Part shown: piece after piece, positions 8,227-16,830 of the stretch
Numbering within the stretch: the stretch's first letter is position 1
Layout of the letters: each line of letters starts with the position of its first letter
DNA from: [Clostridium] scindens
GTDB taxonomy: Bacteria; Bacillota; Clostridia; Lachnospirales; Lachnospiraceae
Length of the DNA: 64,000 bases
Direction: 5' to 3'
Assembly (NCBI RefSeq): GCF_019597925.1
Contig: NZ_CP080442.1
Location: 2,088,001-2,152,000 of the forward strand
The notes under the pieces: model-generated
What the model saw: the letters and a program-made list of their open reading frames with translations, nothing else
What the model was told of the DNA's origin: nothing
The model's database searches: none
Translations under genes and position numbers: made by a program

Positions 8227-9318
8227 CTAATGTTCTGCGAAGAACTCTTTCAATATATCCGCAAGTTTTAAAATATCCTCTTGATAGACCTCTCCGATAT
8301 TGCCGATGCGGAAGGTATCGGCCTGCGTCACCTTGCCCGGATAGATGGCATATCCTCTCTCCTTGATATAGTCATACATTTCCTGGAAGGAAAAATCATG
8401 GCGGTCTGGATAGAAAAAGGTGGTGATGATCGGGCCCTGATGCGCGGCGTCTATGTATGGGCGGATTCCAAGTTCTTCCATCTTCTCGATCAGCAGCTGG
8501 TTATTCTCTCGGTAGCGTTTTTCCCTTGCCAGGATTCCGCCTTCCTTCTTAAGTTCCCGGAGGGCCTGGGCAAAAGCAAGCACCACATGGGTTGGCGACG
8601 TAAACCTCCATTTCCCGTCCACATGCATCGTCTTCCACTGATCATACAGATCCAGCGAGAGACTTCTCGCCTTTCCCGCGCTGGCGATCAGATCCGCCCG
8701 ATTACAGATGATAAAAGAGAATCCCGGAACTCCCTGTATGCACTTATTCGCGCTGCTTACGAGGTAGTCGATCCCCAGTTTCTGGACCTCGATATCCACG
8801 CCGCCAAAACTGGACATGGCATCTACGATAAAGATTTTCCCGGCTCTTTTCACTACCTCCGCCACGGAAGCGATATCATTGAGGATCCCTGACGTGGTCT
8901 CGCTATGTACCATAGCCACATGGGTGATGGATGGATCCTCCCGCAGATACTCTTCTATCTTCCCGGCGGAAGGCATCCTGTCATAATGCTCATGATAAGC
9001 GGTGTAAGAGAGCTGATTGTGCCTGGCAATATCCTCCATCCTCTCTCCGTATGCTCCGTTGGCCGCAATCAGCAGTTTGTCATCTTCTCCGATAACACTG
9101 GATAATACGGACTCCACTCCGAACGTCCCGCTTCCCTGCATCAGGACGACCGTATATATCTCATGATCTACATGGGCAAGATCAAGAAGTTCCTCCCTGA
9201 TCTGCTGGGTAATCTTCTTATAATCGTCATCCCAGGTGCAGTGGTCGAACAGCATTTCTTCTTTCACCGTATCCGTAGTCGTAAGCGGCCCCGGAGTAAG
9301 TAGTTTATAATTCTTCAC
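8227..9318 (-). CDS. phnW: 2-aminoethylphosphonate:pyruvate aminotransferase
   Basis: 363 residues from a GTG start at 9318 (VKNYKLLTPGPLTTT). AAAAAGGAGG lies 9 nt upstream of this GTG; the frame is open nine codons further but that would place the start before the ribosome site. Fold-type I PLP enzyme moving the amino group of AEP to pyruvate, giving phosphonoacetaldehyde and alanine. The PLP Lys is in SSANKCIQGVPG (about residue 194), and FIVDAMSSFGG supplies the cofactor Asp. Feeds PhnX, encoded next. Confidence 0.95.
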   Translation of the reverse strand: MKNYKLLTPGPLTTTDTVKEEMLFDHCTWDDDYKKITQQIREELLDLAHVDHEIYTVVLMQGSGTFGVESVLSSVIGEDDKLLIAANGAYGERMEDIARHNQLSYTAYHEHYDRMPSAGKIEEYLREDPSITHVAMVHSETTSGILNDIASVAEVVKRAGKIFIVDAMSSFGGVDIEVQKLGIDYLVSSANKCIQGVPGFSFIICNRADLIASAGKARSLSLDLYDQWKTMHVDGKWRFTSPTHVVLAFAQALRELKKEGGILAREKRYRENNQLLIEKMEELGIRPYIDAAHQGPIITTFFYPDRHDFSFQEMYDYIKERGYAIYPGKVTQADTFRIGNIGEVYQEDILKLADILKEFFAEH

Positions 9319-9335
9319 TTTCCAAAACCTCCTTT

Positions 9336-11972
9336 TTATTTGCACTCTTCTGAAAGTGCCTGGTGCTTTTCCAGCAGTTTTACAGATAGTTTTTCCGGGA
9401 AGGCCTTCGGATTGCCTGACTTATTGGCATCATCCACCTTTTCGCCTTCATATAGAGGAATCGGATATGTCTTAAGCAATTCCTCTCTGCCGTTAGCAAT
9501 GATGCACTCCGCCATCTTCATGGCCTCCTCATTCTTTTCATCCTTATTATTGACTACTGCCACAGATTCTGTCAATGTAAAATTTCCTTCTTCTGGATCC
9601 ACATAATCAATCGGGAGTTCTTCTTCCTTATCCGCAACCGCCTGATGCCTCAGGCCAAATCCGATTGCCACTTCCCCGGCTCTTACCTTCTTAATGGGGC
9701 CAGATCCGGAATCCTCGATGTGGGCGCCTGCATTTTCATAAATATCCGCCAGGATATCCTTTGCCTCTTCCTCCCCATATTCGCTGACCAGCGCCTGGAT
9801 CAGAAGCCATGCGGTGGAGGAACTCTGGATGTCCGTCACCGATATCATGTCCTTGTAGACGGGATCTGCCAGGTCCTTGATGGATGCCGGCACTGGAAGG
9901 CTATTCTCCTTCACCATCTCCGTGTTATAGATAATCGCCCCTTCCTGGGCAGTGATTGGCGTATAATAAGACGGATATTCATCCAGCGCGCCTGTCTCAA
10001 ATTCTAAATCCTGAAACATCGGATGCTCTTCCTGCGCGCTTTCCAGGTAAAAAGAACTCATGGTAACCAGGTCTGCCTCGATATCGGCCCCTTCTGCCAG
10101 AAGCTTGCCTCCAAGTTCCGATGTTCCAAAGGTCTGCACGATGTATTTCCCCTCATAACCATTGGAGTCGAGCGCGTTCTTCATGGCCTCCACCGCCTCG
10201 TCGTCCGCATTGGTATATAGTATTACCTGTTCCCCGGCTGCGTTACCGCTGCCGGCACAGCCCGTCAGCGCGCTGCCTGCAAGCAGCGTAAAAGCCATTC
10301 CCACAAATGCCGCTTTTTTTATTTTTCTCATCCTTCTTTTCTCTCCTTTACTTTCTCTCCATTTTCTATCTGCCAGGAGCGTAAGCAGTAGCTTCCCGGC
10401 CAGATTCGTAAATAATATCAGCAGTGACAGCACAAAGATCTCATTGAACTTCGCAAAGTGCTGCAGTTCCTTAATCTTCGTCGTAATAACCATGGTCCTT
10501 GCCCCCGCCAGGAAGATGATGGCACTGACCGTCACCATGGCATTCACAAAATAGTAGCTGAATACTTCCAGAAGGGATGACGCCGCATTGGGCGTTACTA
10601 CCCTTGCCAGCGTCTTGATCCAGCTGTCCCCCATCAGCCTTGCCGTCTTCTCCCAGGACAGGCTCATCTTCGCCAGAGAATTCTTCATCATCATGTATGG
10701 GGTAGCGAAGAAATGCACCAGATTACAGATGATGATCAGGGCAAACGTATTCTGAAGTCCGGTCCCTGTAAAGGCCAGCATGAACGCGATTCCTAAGACC
10801 ATTCCCGGAATCGTATTCGTGATGGATGCGATGCCCTCGATGATGTTCTTCGCCCGGTTGTCCATGCTGCTTCTCGCCGTAACGATCGCAGCCCCATAAG
10901 CCATGAGAGTACCGAGGGCTGCCGTCAGGATTGCCGTAAGAAGCGAATTCTTATACACCATTGTAAGCGATGGGTCCGCAAGTGCATTTCTTACATGCTC
11001 CATGGTAAAACGCATCTCATAGGGCCACCCTTTGACAAAAGGCACGATGAAGATCACCGCGAATATGGCCAGGACTCCCAGAAGAATCAGCGCCGTCAGA
11101 ATCGCGCAGATGACATCCCGCATCCGGCTCTTCTTATTCTCCATCTGCGTAATCTTACTGTACCGTACGTTATATCTCTCTAAATACGCGACTACGGATA
11201 TACTGACGATGGAGGGCAGCAGCATGATGACCGCCACAACGGCTCCATTGTTAAAGTCCGGCACGCTTCCAAGCATCTGGGCGTAGAGAACCGAAGCGAT
11301 GACTTCCACTCTGCCTCCTACGGATGCTGGTATGCCAAAGTCGGTAAAGCACAGGAAGAAGCATTGGATAAATGATACCGCCAGCGTTCCTGCCAGCGGG
11401 CGCAGCAGCGTTTCCCTGAATGTCCCCCAAGCGCTGTCTTTCATAACTCTGGATACCACCATGAATTTCTTGTCGATGTATCCCATGGTATTGTTGATTA
11501 GCATAAATGAGATTGGAAGCGTATAGATGACATAGCCGATCAATAGGCCGCAGATTCCATAGATATCAAAGGCCTGCCTGCCAAGTAATCTAGTGAAAAG
11601 CCCCTGCTTTCCGAACGAATAGATAATCGCGAATCCATAAGTGATCGTAGGCAGAAGCATCGGCAGCAGGGCCAGCGTTTTAAGCGTCTTCTTGTATCCG
11701 TTCCCGACGTTGGTATAATTGACCGTATAGGCCATGATGAACGCAAGGCCTGTGGCTATGGCCGCTCCCAGCGCTGATATAGCCAGACTGTTGCGAAGCG
11801 CCTTTAAGAATCCTTTTGCAGCAAAGATCTCTTTATAGTTCGCCAGGGAGATGCCCCCATCCGCCTGAAAGGATTTCAGCAGAAGCAGTATGAGCGGGAA
11901 TGCCAGAAATACCATAAAAATGAGCATGATCACCGTCCATACAGCCCTTGCCTCCGTATTCTTCTTTGCCAT
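9336..11972 (-). CDS. AEP ABC permease fused in frame to substrate-binding lipoprotein
   Basis: One open frame of 878 residues. Residues 1-547 are a double permease with about 12 membrane segments and two EAA-type loops (near residues 190-225 and 455-490), the PhnU/PhnV-like fused permease. Residues 548-878 form a complete binding lipoprotein: basic tip MRKIKK, hydrophobic core, lipobox LTGC (Cys at 572), then an Fbp/AEP-type solute-binding domain. A Shine-Dalgarno and ATG remain at the junction, so the lipoprotein may also be started on its own, or be freed by signal peptidase II. Starts directly after the ATPase stop (TAGATG). Confidence 0.9.
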   Translation of the reverse strand: MAKKNTEARAVWTVIMLIFMVFLAFPLILLLLKSFQADGGISLANYKEIFAAKGFLKALRNSLAISALGAAIATGLAFIMAYTVNYTNVGNGYKKTLKTLALLPMLLPTITYGFAIIYSFGKQGLFTRLLGRQAFDIYGICGLLIGYVIYTLPISFMLINNTMGYIDKKFMVVSRVMKDSAWGTFRETLLRPLAGTLAVSFIQCFFLCFTDFGIPASVGGRVEVIASVLYAQMLGSVPDFNNGAVVAVIMLLPSIVSISVVAYLERYNVRYSKITQMENKKSRMRDVICAILTALILLGVLAIFAVIFIVPFVKGWPYEMRFTMEHVRNALADPSLTMVYKNSLLTAILTAALGTLMAYGAAIVTARSSMDNRAKNIIEGIASITNTIPGMVLGIAFMLAFTGTGLQNTFALIIICNLVHFFATPYMMMKNSLAKMSLSWEKTARLMGDSWIKTLARVVTPNAASSLLEVFSYYFVNAMVTVSAIIFLAGARTMVITTKIKELQHFAKFNEIFVLSLLILFTNLAGKLLLTLLADRKWRESKGEKRRMRKIKKAAFVGMAFTLLAGSALTGCAGSGNAAGEQVILYTNADDEAVEAMKNALDSNGYEGKYIVQTFGTSELGGKLLAEGADIEADLVTMSSFYLESAQEEHPMFQDLEFETGALDEYPSYYTPITAQEGAIIYNTEMVKENSLPVPASIKDLADPVYKDMISVTDIQSSSTAWLLIQALVSEYGEEEAKDILADIYENAGAHIEDSGSGPIKKVRAGEVAIGFGLRHQAVADKEEELPIDYVDPEEGNFTLTESVAVVNNKDEKNEEAMKMAECIIANGREELLKTYPIPLYEGEKVDDANKSGNPKAFPEKLSVKLLEKHQALSEECK
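10331..10349 (-). promoter_or_regulatory. Internal Shine-Dalgarno and ATG for the binding lipoprotein
   Basis: AAAGGAG at 10343-10349 precedes the in-frame ATG at 10331 by 11 nt, inside the fused frame, where it encodes the residues SKGE. It would allow separate translation of a 331-residue lipoprotein and suggests the two parts were once separate genes. Confidence 0.65.
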
Positions 11973-12749
11973 CTAGCCCACCTGCCATGTCTGTCTTAGA
12001 GGTCTTTCCTTGCTAAACAGGGAGAAGATATTGTTCTTCTTTACCTCCAGCTGCTTCAGAATAAATTCTTTTACAAACCGGTTGCCCGGAGCTTCGATAA
12101 TCTCCTCTGGCCTCCCATACTGGGAAATGCTGCCCTCATTGATGATCAGCACCCGGTCGGATAAGGTCAGCGCCTCTTCGGGATCATGGGTGACGATGAT
12201 CGTTGTCAGGCTGTATTCTTTTGCGATCATCTTAATCCTGTCCTTAATAGACTCTTTGATGACGCCGTCCAGGGCGCTGAGCGGCTCATCCAGAAGCAGA
12301 ATCTTCGGCTTCATGACCATAGTTCTTGCAAGCGCCACCCTCTGCTTCTGGCCTCCTGAGAGCTGGTCAATCTTCTTGTCCAGATGTTCTTCCAGGCCCA
12401 GCAGGCTGATCAGTTCTTCTACTTCTTCCCCGGTAGATATATCCGGCTTATTTCTCAGCCCATAGGTAATATTTTTATAGGCATTCAGATGCGGGAACAA
12501 GGCATAGTCCTGAAATACGATATTGAATCCCCTTTCTTCCATAGGCACATCCGTCAAATCTTTTCCTTCAAAAATAATCCTGCCGCTATCTGTCTGCGTA
12601 AGCCCCAGGATCAAGTTAAGCAGCGTCGTCTTTCCGCTTCCGGAGGGTCCCAGGATGGATACGATCTCGCCTTTTTCAATCTCCAGGCTGATATCCTTCA
12701 GGATGGATACTCCGTAAAATGATTTACTGATTTTTTCTAATTTCAACAT
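11973..12749 (-). CDS. AEP ABC transporter ATP-binding protein (PhnT-like)
   Basis: 258 residues. Walker A GPSGSGKTTLLN (about 35-46), Q-loop FQDYALFPH, signature LSGGQKQRVALAR, Walker B ILLLDEPLSALD and switch His in VTHDPEEAL. Of the Fbp/Pot type that serves AEP, iron and spermidine importers; the substrate is set by the phnW/phnX context. The ATG at 12749 with AAAGGAG 8 nt upstream is chosen over an in-frame ATG eight codons earlier. First gene of the operon. Confidence 0.9.
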   Translation of the reverse strand: MLKLEKISKSFYGVSILKDISLEIEKGEIVSILGPSGSGKTTLLNLILGLTQTDSGRIIFEGKDLTDVPMEERGFNIVFQDYALFPHLNAYKNITYGLRNKPDISTGEEVEELISLLGLEEHLDKKIDQLSGGQKQRVALARTMVMKPKILLLDEPLSALDGVIKESIKDRIKMIAKEYSLTTIIVTHDPEEALTLSDRVLIINEGSISQYGRPEEIIEAPGNRFVKEFILKQLEVKKNNIFSLFSKERPLRQTWQVG

Positions 12750-12779
12750 TGCGGAAACTCCTTTCTCTTTCATTCTTCT

Positions 12780-12816
12780 GTTCGAACAAGACTACTTTAA
12801 CTATTTCGAACTTCAA
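12780..12816 (-). promoter_or_regulatory. AEP operon promoter with two GTTCGAA operator-like sites
   Basis: On the minus strand TTGAAG (12811-12816) and TAGTCT (12789-12794) lie 16 nt apart. GTTCGAA occurs at 12805-12811, overlapping the -35, and as the full palindrome GTTCGAAC at 12780-12787, over the expected start point. Two copies 24 bp apart on either side of the -10 look like a repressor operator pair. No regulator gene is adjacent. Confidence 0.5.
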
Positions 12817-12893
12817 AAACAACAAAATCCAGGTAAAACTTGTGTAAAGCCATATCCAAGCGGCTCCTGCCACCCTTTTTCCCTGCGCAAAAA

Positions 12894-12939
12894 AGGCCTT
12901 CCGCCAGGAAAATCCATTCGATTCTCCGGCGGAAAGCCT
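12894..12939. terminator. Hairpin after the ketopantoate-reductase-like gene
   Basis: AGGCCTTCCGCC (12894-12905) pairs with GGCGGAAAGCCT (12928-12939) with one mismatch. Runs of A before and T after make it usable in both directions. It lies in the 336-nt gap 12750-13085, which otherwise holds only the AEP promoter/operator and A/T-rich sequence without a supportable gene. Confidence 0.7.
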
Positions 12940-13085
12940 CTTTTTATCTCTTATTATATTGTTCTATTTTTGTTCGCTTTGGCCTTAAAACATTTCCTAT
13001 GACTTATTGTAAGCCGATATTTTACCAAAAATTATTCTTTTATATCTTACTTGCGTGTATTTTTCTCCTATCTGTACAAATTCAC

Positions 13086-13988
13086 TTAATATTCTTTTTC
13101 TATTTCCTGTACCATCTGATAGAGTCTTTCATTTGCAGGGACCGGTATCTGATGTTTCTTACCAAGTTCAATCACCGTGCCCGCAAACATCTCTACCTCA
13201 GAGTGCCTCCTGGATACCCGGTCCTGAGCCATAGATGGAATGCCCTCAGGATCCAGCGTCTCAAGCAGCCCTACATAATAATCCCGGTCCGCCCCGGTAA
13301 GCGCGATGCCTTCCGCATTTCCAAGCGCGATCACCTCTTCCATGGCTGCGATCATCGTATCATGTGCCTCGCCTTCCCGAAGAACGCCCGCATAGTTGGT
13401 TCCATAAGTCATGCAAGTCTGGTTTACGCCTACATTCAGCATGAACTTGCCCCAGATGCGGTGCATGATGTCTGCGTCTTTCTGATAAGGCATCTGGATC
13501 TCGTCGAAGTACTTTGATACTGCCTCTACATTCTTCTCCTGCTGTGGCAGTTTTGCTCCGATGCGTAGTTCTCCCATCTGCGTATACTTAAGCTCGTTGC
13601 CGAACTTCATGGCATCCATCCCCTGAGCCACCGTGTAGATCATCTTGTCTGCTCCATACTGCGCTGCAATCCGGTCATCACTGCTGATGCCGTTCATCAC
13701 CGACATAATAATGGTGTCATCTCCCACGCAATGCTTCATGGTCTCTACCGCAGAAGCGAGGCCATTGTATTTTACCGCCACGATCACAAGATCCGCCTTT
13801 TCCGCCTTCTCGCTGTCCTCCATACAAAACGTCTGCTCCTTTTTGTTGCATAAGAATACCTGGCCTTCATACCTTTTAAGCCTGGAACTGTCCATCACAA
13901 AACATACGGCATCCTCGCCTGCGCGTTCCTTTATGTAATTCGCGTACATCACTCCGAGTGCTCCCATTCCGATAATCTTAACCTTCAT
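13086..13988 (-). CDS. Ketopantoate reductase family protein (PanE/ApbA-like)
   Basis: 300 residues. Rossmann motif GMGALGVMYANY at 7-18; catalytic Lys in VAVKYNGL; KFMLNVGVNQ (conserved Lys/Asn) near 185; SMAQDRVSRRHSEVEMFAG near 250 corresponds to the SMxQD...R...E substrate block. It reduces 2-oxo acids with NADPH; true PanE makes pantoate. No other pantothenate genes are nearby and many Firmicutes carry several paralogues, so the exact substrate is open. AAAGGAGG precedes the ATG. It lies directly downstream of repeat element copy A. Confidence 0.85.
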   Translation of the reverse strand: MKVKIIGMGALGVMYANYIKERAGEDAVCFVMDSSRLKRYEGQVFLCNKKEQTFCMEDSEKAEKADLVIVAVKYNGLASAVETMKHCVGDDTIIMSVMNGISSDDRIAAQYGADKMIYTVAQGMDAMKFGNELKYTQMGELRIGAKLPQQEKNVEAVSKYFDEIQMPYQKDADIMHRIWGKFMLNVGVNQTCMTYGTNYAGVLREGEAHDTMIAAMEEVIALGNAEGIALTGADRDYYVGLLETLDPEGIPSMAQDRVSRRHSEVEMFAGTVIELGKKHQIPVPANERLYQMVQEIEKEY

Positions 13989-14013
13989 ATGACATCCTCC
14001 TTTATGTTTGATT

Positions 14014-14118
14014 CATTTTTGCACGGGTATTTTTCAATTTTGCACACCAGTTATGTAAGTTGAGCACGTAACATTTTTCAAAAATGTTACGTGCTCAACT
14101 TAAAAATGTTACGTGTTC
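14014..14118. repeat. 22-nt-unit repeat element, copy A
   Basis: Plus-strand reading: three related direct units (14014-14034 starting CATTTTTGCACGGG, 14035-14056 starting CAATTTTGCACACC, 14057-14078 starting AAGTTGAGCACGTAACA), then an inverted unit (14080-14101) that is the exact complement of the third, then a truncated inverted unit (14102-14118, AAAAATGTTACGTGTTC). The perfect palindrome has 22-bp arms around one base. Same architecture as 47170-47277. No U-run follows on either strand, so it is not an ordinary terminator. Confidence 0.85.
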
Positions 14119-14122
14119 TTTT

Positions 14123-16210
14123 TTATTTTGCCACGTCTTTCATGCTGAAGGACAGTCTGCCCATTTTGTCTTTGCCAAGGCATACCACCTTAACTACATC
14201 GCCAAGCGTCAGCACGTCTTCTACATGGTTGATTCTTTCCTTCGATATCTTGGAAATGTGTACCATTCCTTCTTTTCCAGGCGCGAACTCCAGGAATGCG
14301 CCGAATTCCTTGATGCTTACGACCTTTCCTTCCAGTACCTGGCCTGCCTCGAAATCGGTCACGATGATCTGGACCAGTTTCTTTGCCTCTTCCATGCTGT
14401 CAGCATCGGTTCCGCAGATAGATACGGCTCCGTCATCGGTAATATCGATCTTGACTCCGGTCTGGTCGATGATTGCATTGATCGTCTTTCCGCGCTGTCC
14501 CACTACATCTCCGATCTTCTGTGGATCGATCTGCATCTGGATGATCTTCGGAGCATACTGGCCTACTTCCGGTCTTGGCTCTGCGATGGTCTTGGACATT
14601 ACTTCATCCAGGATGTAGGTTCTTGCTTTCTTCGTTGCCGCAATCGCTTCCTCGATAATCGGCCTTGTCAGGCCATGAATCTTGATATCCATCTGGATGG
14701 CTGTGATTCCCTTATGAGTTCCAGCCACCTTGAAGTCCATGTCTCCAAAGAAGTCTTCCAGGCCCTGGATGTCTGTCAGTACCAGATAGTCATCGTCTAA
14801 ATCGCCCGTCACCAGTCCTGCTGAGATTCCTGCCACTGCGGCCTTGATCGGCACACCGGCTGCCATTAAGGACATTGAGGATGCGCAGATGCTGGCCTGG
14901 GATGTAGAACCGTTGGATTCAAATGTCTCGGATACGGTACGGATCGCATATGGGAATTCCGCCTCACTTGGAAGTACCGGTATCAATGCGCGCTCTGCCA
15001 ATGCGCCATGTCCGATCTCCCGTCGTCCCGGGCCTCTGGACGGCCTTGTCTCTCCTACGGAGTAAGACGGGAAGTTATAGTGATGCATATATCTCTTAGA
15101 AGTCTCTGCCTCATCCAGGCCATCCAGCCTCTGAGCCTCTGCAAGCGGAGCCAGGGTGGTGATGGTGCAGATCTGAGTCTGTCCTCTTGTAAACATAGCT
15201 GAGCCGTGAACCCTTGGAATCAGGTCAATCTCTGCAGCAAGCGGCCTGATCTGGTCGATGGCTCTTCCGTCCGGACGCTTCTGATCCTTTAAGATCATCT
15301 TGCGCACCGTCTTCTTCTGGTACTGGTATACAGCCTCTCCAAGCACATTCAGCCATTCTTCATTGTCTGCAAATGCCTCTTCAAGTTTTGCCGTGATCAC
15401 GCGGATATTTTCTTCTCTGGTCTGCTTGTCATCCGTAAATACGGCTTCTTCCATCTCAGACGGAGGAACAATCTCCTTGATTGCGGCAAACAGTTCTTCT
15501 GGAACCGCACAACTTTCATATGTGTGCTTCGGCTTTCCGCACTCTGCCACGATCGTCTCGATGAACGCGATGACCTTCTGGTTCAGCTCATGGGCAGCAA
15601 AGATCGCGTCGATCATCTTCTGCTCCGGCACTTCATTGGCGCCAGCCTCGATCATGATCACCTTCTCTTTTGTAGAGGCAACCGTGAGCGCAAGATCGGA
15701 AGCTTCCTTCTGCGCTGCAGTCGGATTAAATACGAATTCATCATCCACCATGCCTACCTGGGTCGTAGAGATCGGTCCGTCAAACGGAATATCGGATATG
15801 GTAGTGGCAATTGCCGCTCCGAGCATTGCCGTGAGTTCCGGAGAGCAGTCCTGGTCTACGGATAATACCAGGTTCTCTAATGTCACGTCATTGCGGTAGT
15901 CCTTCGGGAATAAAGGCCTCATCGGACGGTCAATGACACGGCAGGTAAGAGTTGCATTCTCAGATGCCTTTCCCTCTCTCTTATTGAACCCTCCCGGAAT
16001 CTTTCCTACGGAATATAATCTCTCATTATATTCAACGCTGAGCGGGAAAAAGTCGATTCCCTCTCTCGGCTTCTCGGAAGCCGTTGCCGTACATAACACG
16101 GTGGTGTCGCCGTAATGCATCAATACCGCGCCATTTGCCTGCTTGGCAACCCTGTCCACATCTACGCGCAGAGTCCTGCCCGCAAGTTCCATCTCAAATT
16201 TCTTATACAT
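14123..16210 (-). CDS. pnp: Polyribonucleotide nucleotidyltransferase (PNPase)
   Basis: 695 residues, normal length. Two RNase PH domains (about 5-230 and 305-540), KH domain (about 550-610, with IGDVVGQRGKTINAI) and S1 domain (about 618-690). Phosphorolytic 3'-5' exoribonuclease of mRNA decay. The phosphate-site segment SNGSTSQASICASSM is intact. Start ATG follows AAAGGAG. Transcribed after rpsO but with its own promoter and a long structured leader, as expected for autoregulated pnp. Confidence 0.97.
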   Translation of the reverse strand: MYKKFEMELAGRTLRVDVDRVAKQANGAVLMHYGDTTVLCTATASEKPREGIDFFPLSVEYNERLYSVGKIPGGFNKREGKASENATLTCRVIDRPMRPLFPKDYRNDVTLENLVLSVDQDCSPELTAMLGAAIATTISDIPFDGPISTTQVGMVDDEFVFNPTAAQKEASDLALTVASTKEKVIMIEAGANEVPEQKMIDAIFAAHELNQKVIAFIETIVAECGKPKHTYESCAVPEELFAAIKEIVPPSEMEEAVFTDDKQTREENIRVITAKLEEAFADNEEWLNVLGEAVYQYQKKTVRKMILKDQKRPDGRAIDQIRPLAAEIDLIPRVHGSAMFTRGQTQICTITTLAPLAEAQRLDGLDEAETSKRYMHHYNFPSYSVGETRPSRGPGRREIGHGALAERALIPVLPSEAEFPYAIRTVSETFESNGSTSQASICASSMSLMAAGVPIKAAVAGISAGLVTGDLDDDYLVLTDIQGLEDFFGDMDFKVAGTHKGITAIQMDIKIHGLTRPIIEEAIAATKKARTYILDEVMSKTIAEPRPEVGQYAPKIIQMQIDPQKIGDVVGQRGKTINAIIDQTGVKIDITDDGAVSICGTDADSMEEAKKLVQIIVTDFEAGQVLEGKVVSIKEFGAFLEFAPGKEGMVHISKISKERINHVEDVLTLGDVVKVVCLGKDKMGRLSFSMKDVAK

Positions 16211-16343
16211 AGTGTTCTCCTTTAATTCTTGAAATTACCTGGGAGAGGAACACCGAAACTACTGAAAAATATACTTATCCGGCTATCCACCAGGGCAAAT
16301 ATGCTTTTCAGTGGTCTCGGGTGTAATTTCCTCACCCATAGTC
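16211..16343 (-). promoter_or_regulatory. Structured pnp leader
   Basis: In the RNA GAAATTAC (complement of 16323-16330) pairs with GTAATTTC (16231-16238), enclosing a 16-bp stem between 16305-16320 and 16253-16268 with only G-U style mismatches. The resulting long rod just upstream of the ribosome site resembles the RNase III-cleaved pnp leader of enterobacteria. TATAAT with an upstream TG (16350-16355) is a plausible extended -10. Confidence 0.65.
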
Positions 16344-16390
16344 TTAAATATTATAACATATATGATAAAAATGTGCCACCATTAAATTAA

Positions 16391-16416
16391 AAGAGGCGTT
16401 CTTTTGAACGCCCCTT
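16391..16416 (-). terminator. rpsO terminator
   Basis: GGCGTTC/GAACGCC stem with TTTT loop, followed on the minus strand by TCTTTTAATTT. It lies 18 nt after the rpsO stop, separating rpsO from pnp. Confidence 0.8.
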
Positions 16417-16433
16417 CCTATCACTGCATGAAA

Positions 16434-16700
16434 TTATTTTCTTAATCCAAGTTTTTCAATCAGTGCACGATATCTTGCGATATCAGACTTCTTAAGATAT
16501 GCCAGAAGACCTCTTCTCTGTCCAACCATCTTCAGAAGACCTCTTCTTGAATGATGATCCTTCGGATTGCTCTTGAAGTGATCTGTCAGATCATTGATTC
16601 TTGCTGTCAGGATTGCAATCTGAACTTCCGGTGACCCTGTATCTCCAGGTGTCCTTCCGAAATCTTTTACAATCTGTTCTTTCTGCTCTTTTGAAATCAT
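16434..16700 (-). CDS. rpsO: 30S ribosomal protein S15
   Basis: 88 residues from the ATG at 16700 ([14 protein letters not shown]), 8 nt after AGGAGG; an ATG two codons earlier is too close to the ribosome site. Conserved S15 features are [19 protein letters not shown] and [16 protein letters not shown]. Primary 16S rRNA binder and often autoregulated through its own leader, which here is about 87 nt long. Confidence 0.97.
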   Translation of the reverse strand: MISKEQKEQIVKDFGRTPGDTGSPEVQIAILTARINDLTDHFKSNPKDHHSRRGLLKMVGQRRGLLAYLKKSDIARYRALIEKLGLRK

Positions 16701-16793
16701 TGTCATTTCCTCCTATAATTCTTTATTAAACGCCTGATATTAAGCAATGGTTGGAGATTCCATTTACCGAACACCGGCTATTCATACCCAATT

Positions 16794-16822
16794 AGTATAG
16801 CACAGCAGCCTTGTCTTGTAAA
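16794..16822 (-). promoter_or_regulatory. rpsO promoter
   Basis: TTTACA and TATACT with a 17-nt spacer and an extended TG before the -10, read on the minus strand. The predicted start is about 87 nt before the rpsO ATG. Confidence 0.75.
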
Positions 16823-16830
16823 GGCAAAAA

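Noticed and set aside
7488..8366. 292-codon plus-strand ORF opposite phnX and phnW
   Set aside because: Shadow of two well-supported genes; the product has no motif and spans a gene boundary.
9318..9345. Upstream start of phnW at 9345
   Set aside because: That GTG lies before the AAAAAGGAGG site and inside the upstream gene; the GTG at 9318 is spaced correctly.
12840..13517. 225-codon plus-strand ORF in the gap after the AEP promoter
   Set aside because: Its second half is antisense to the ketopantoate-reductase-like gene and the first half crosses a terminator hairpin; no ribosome site.
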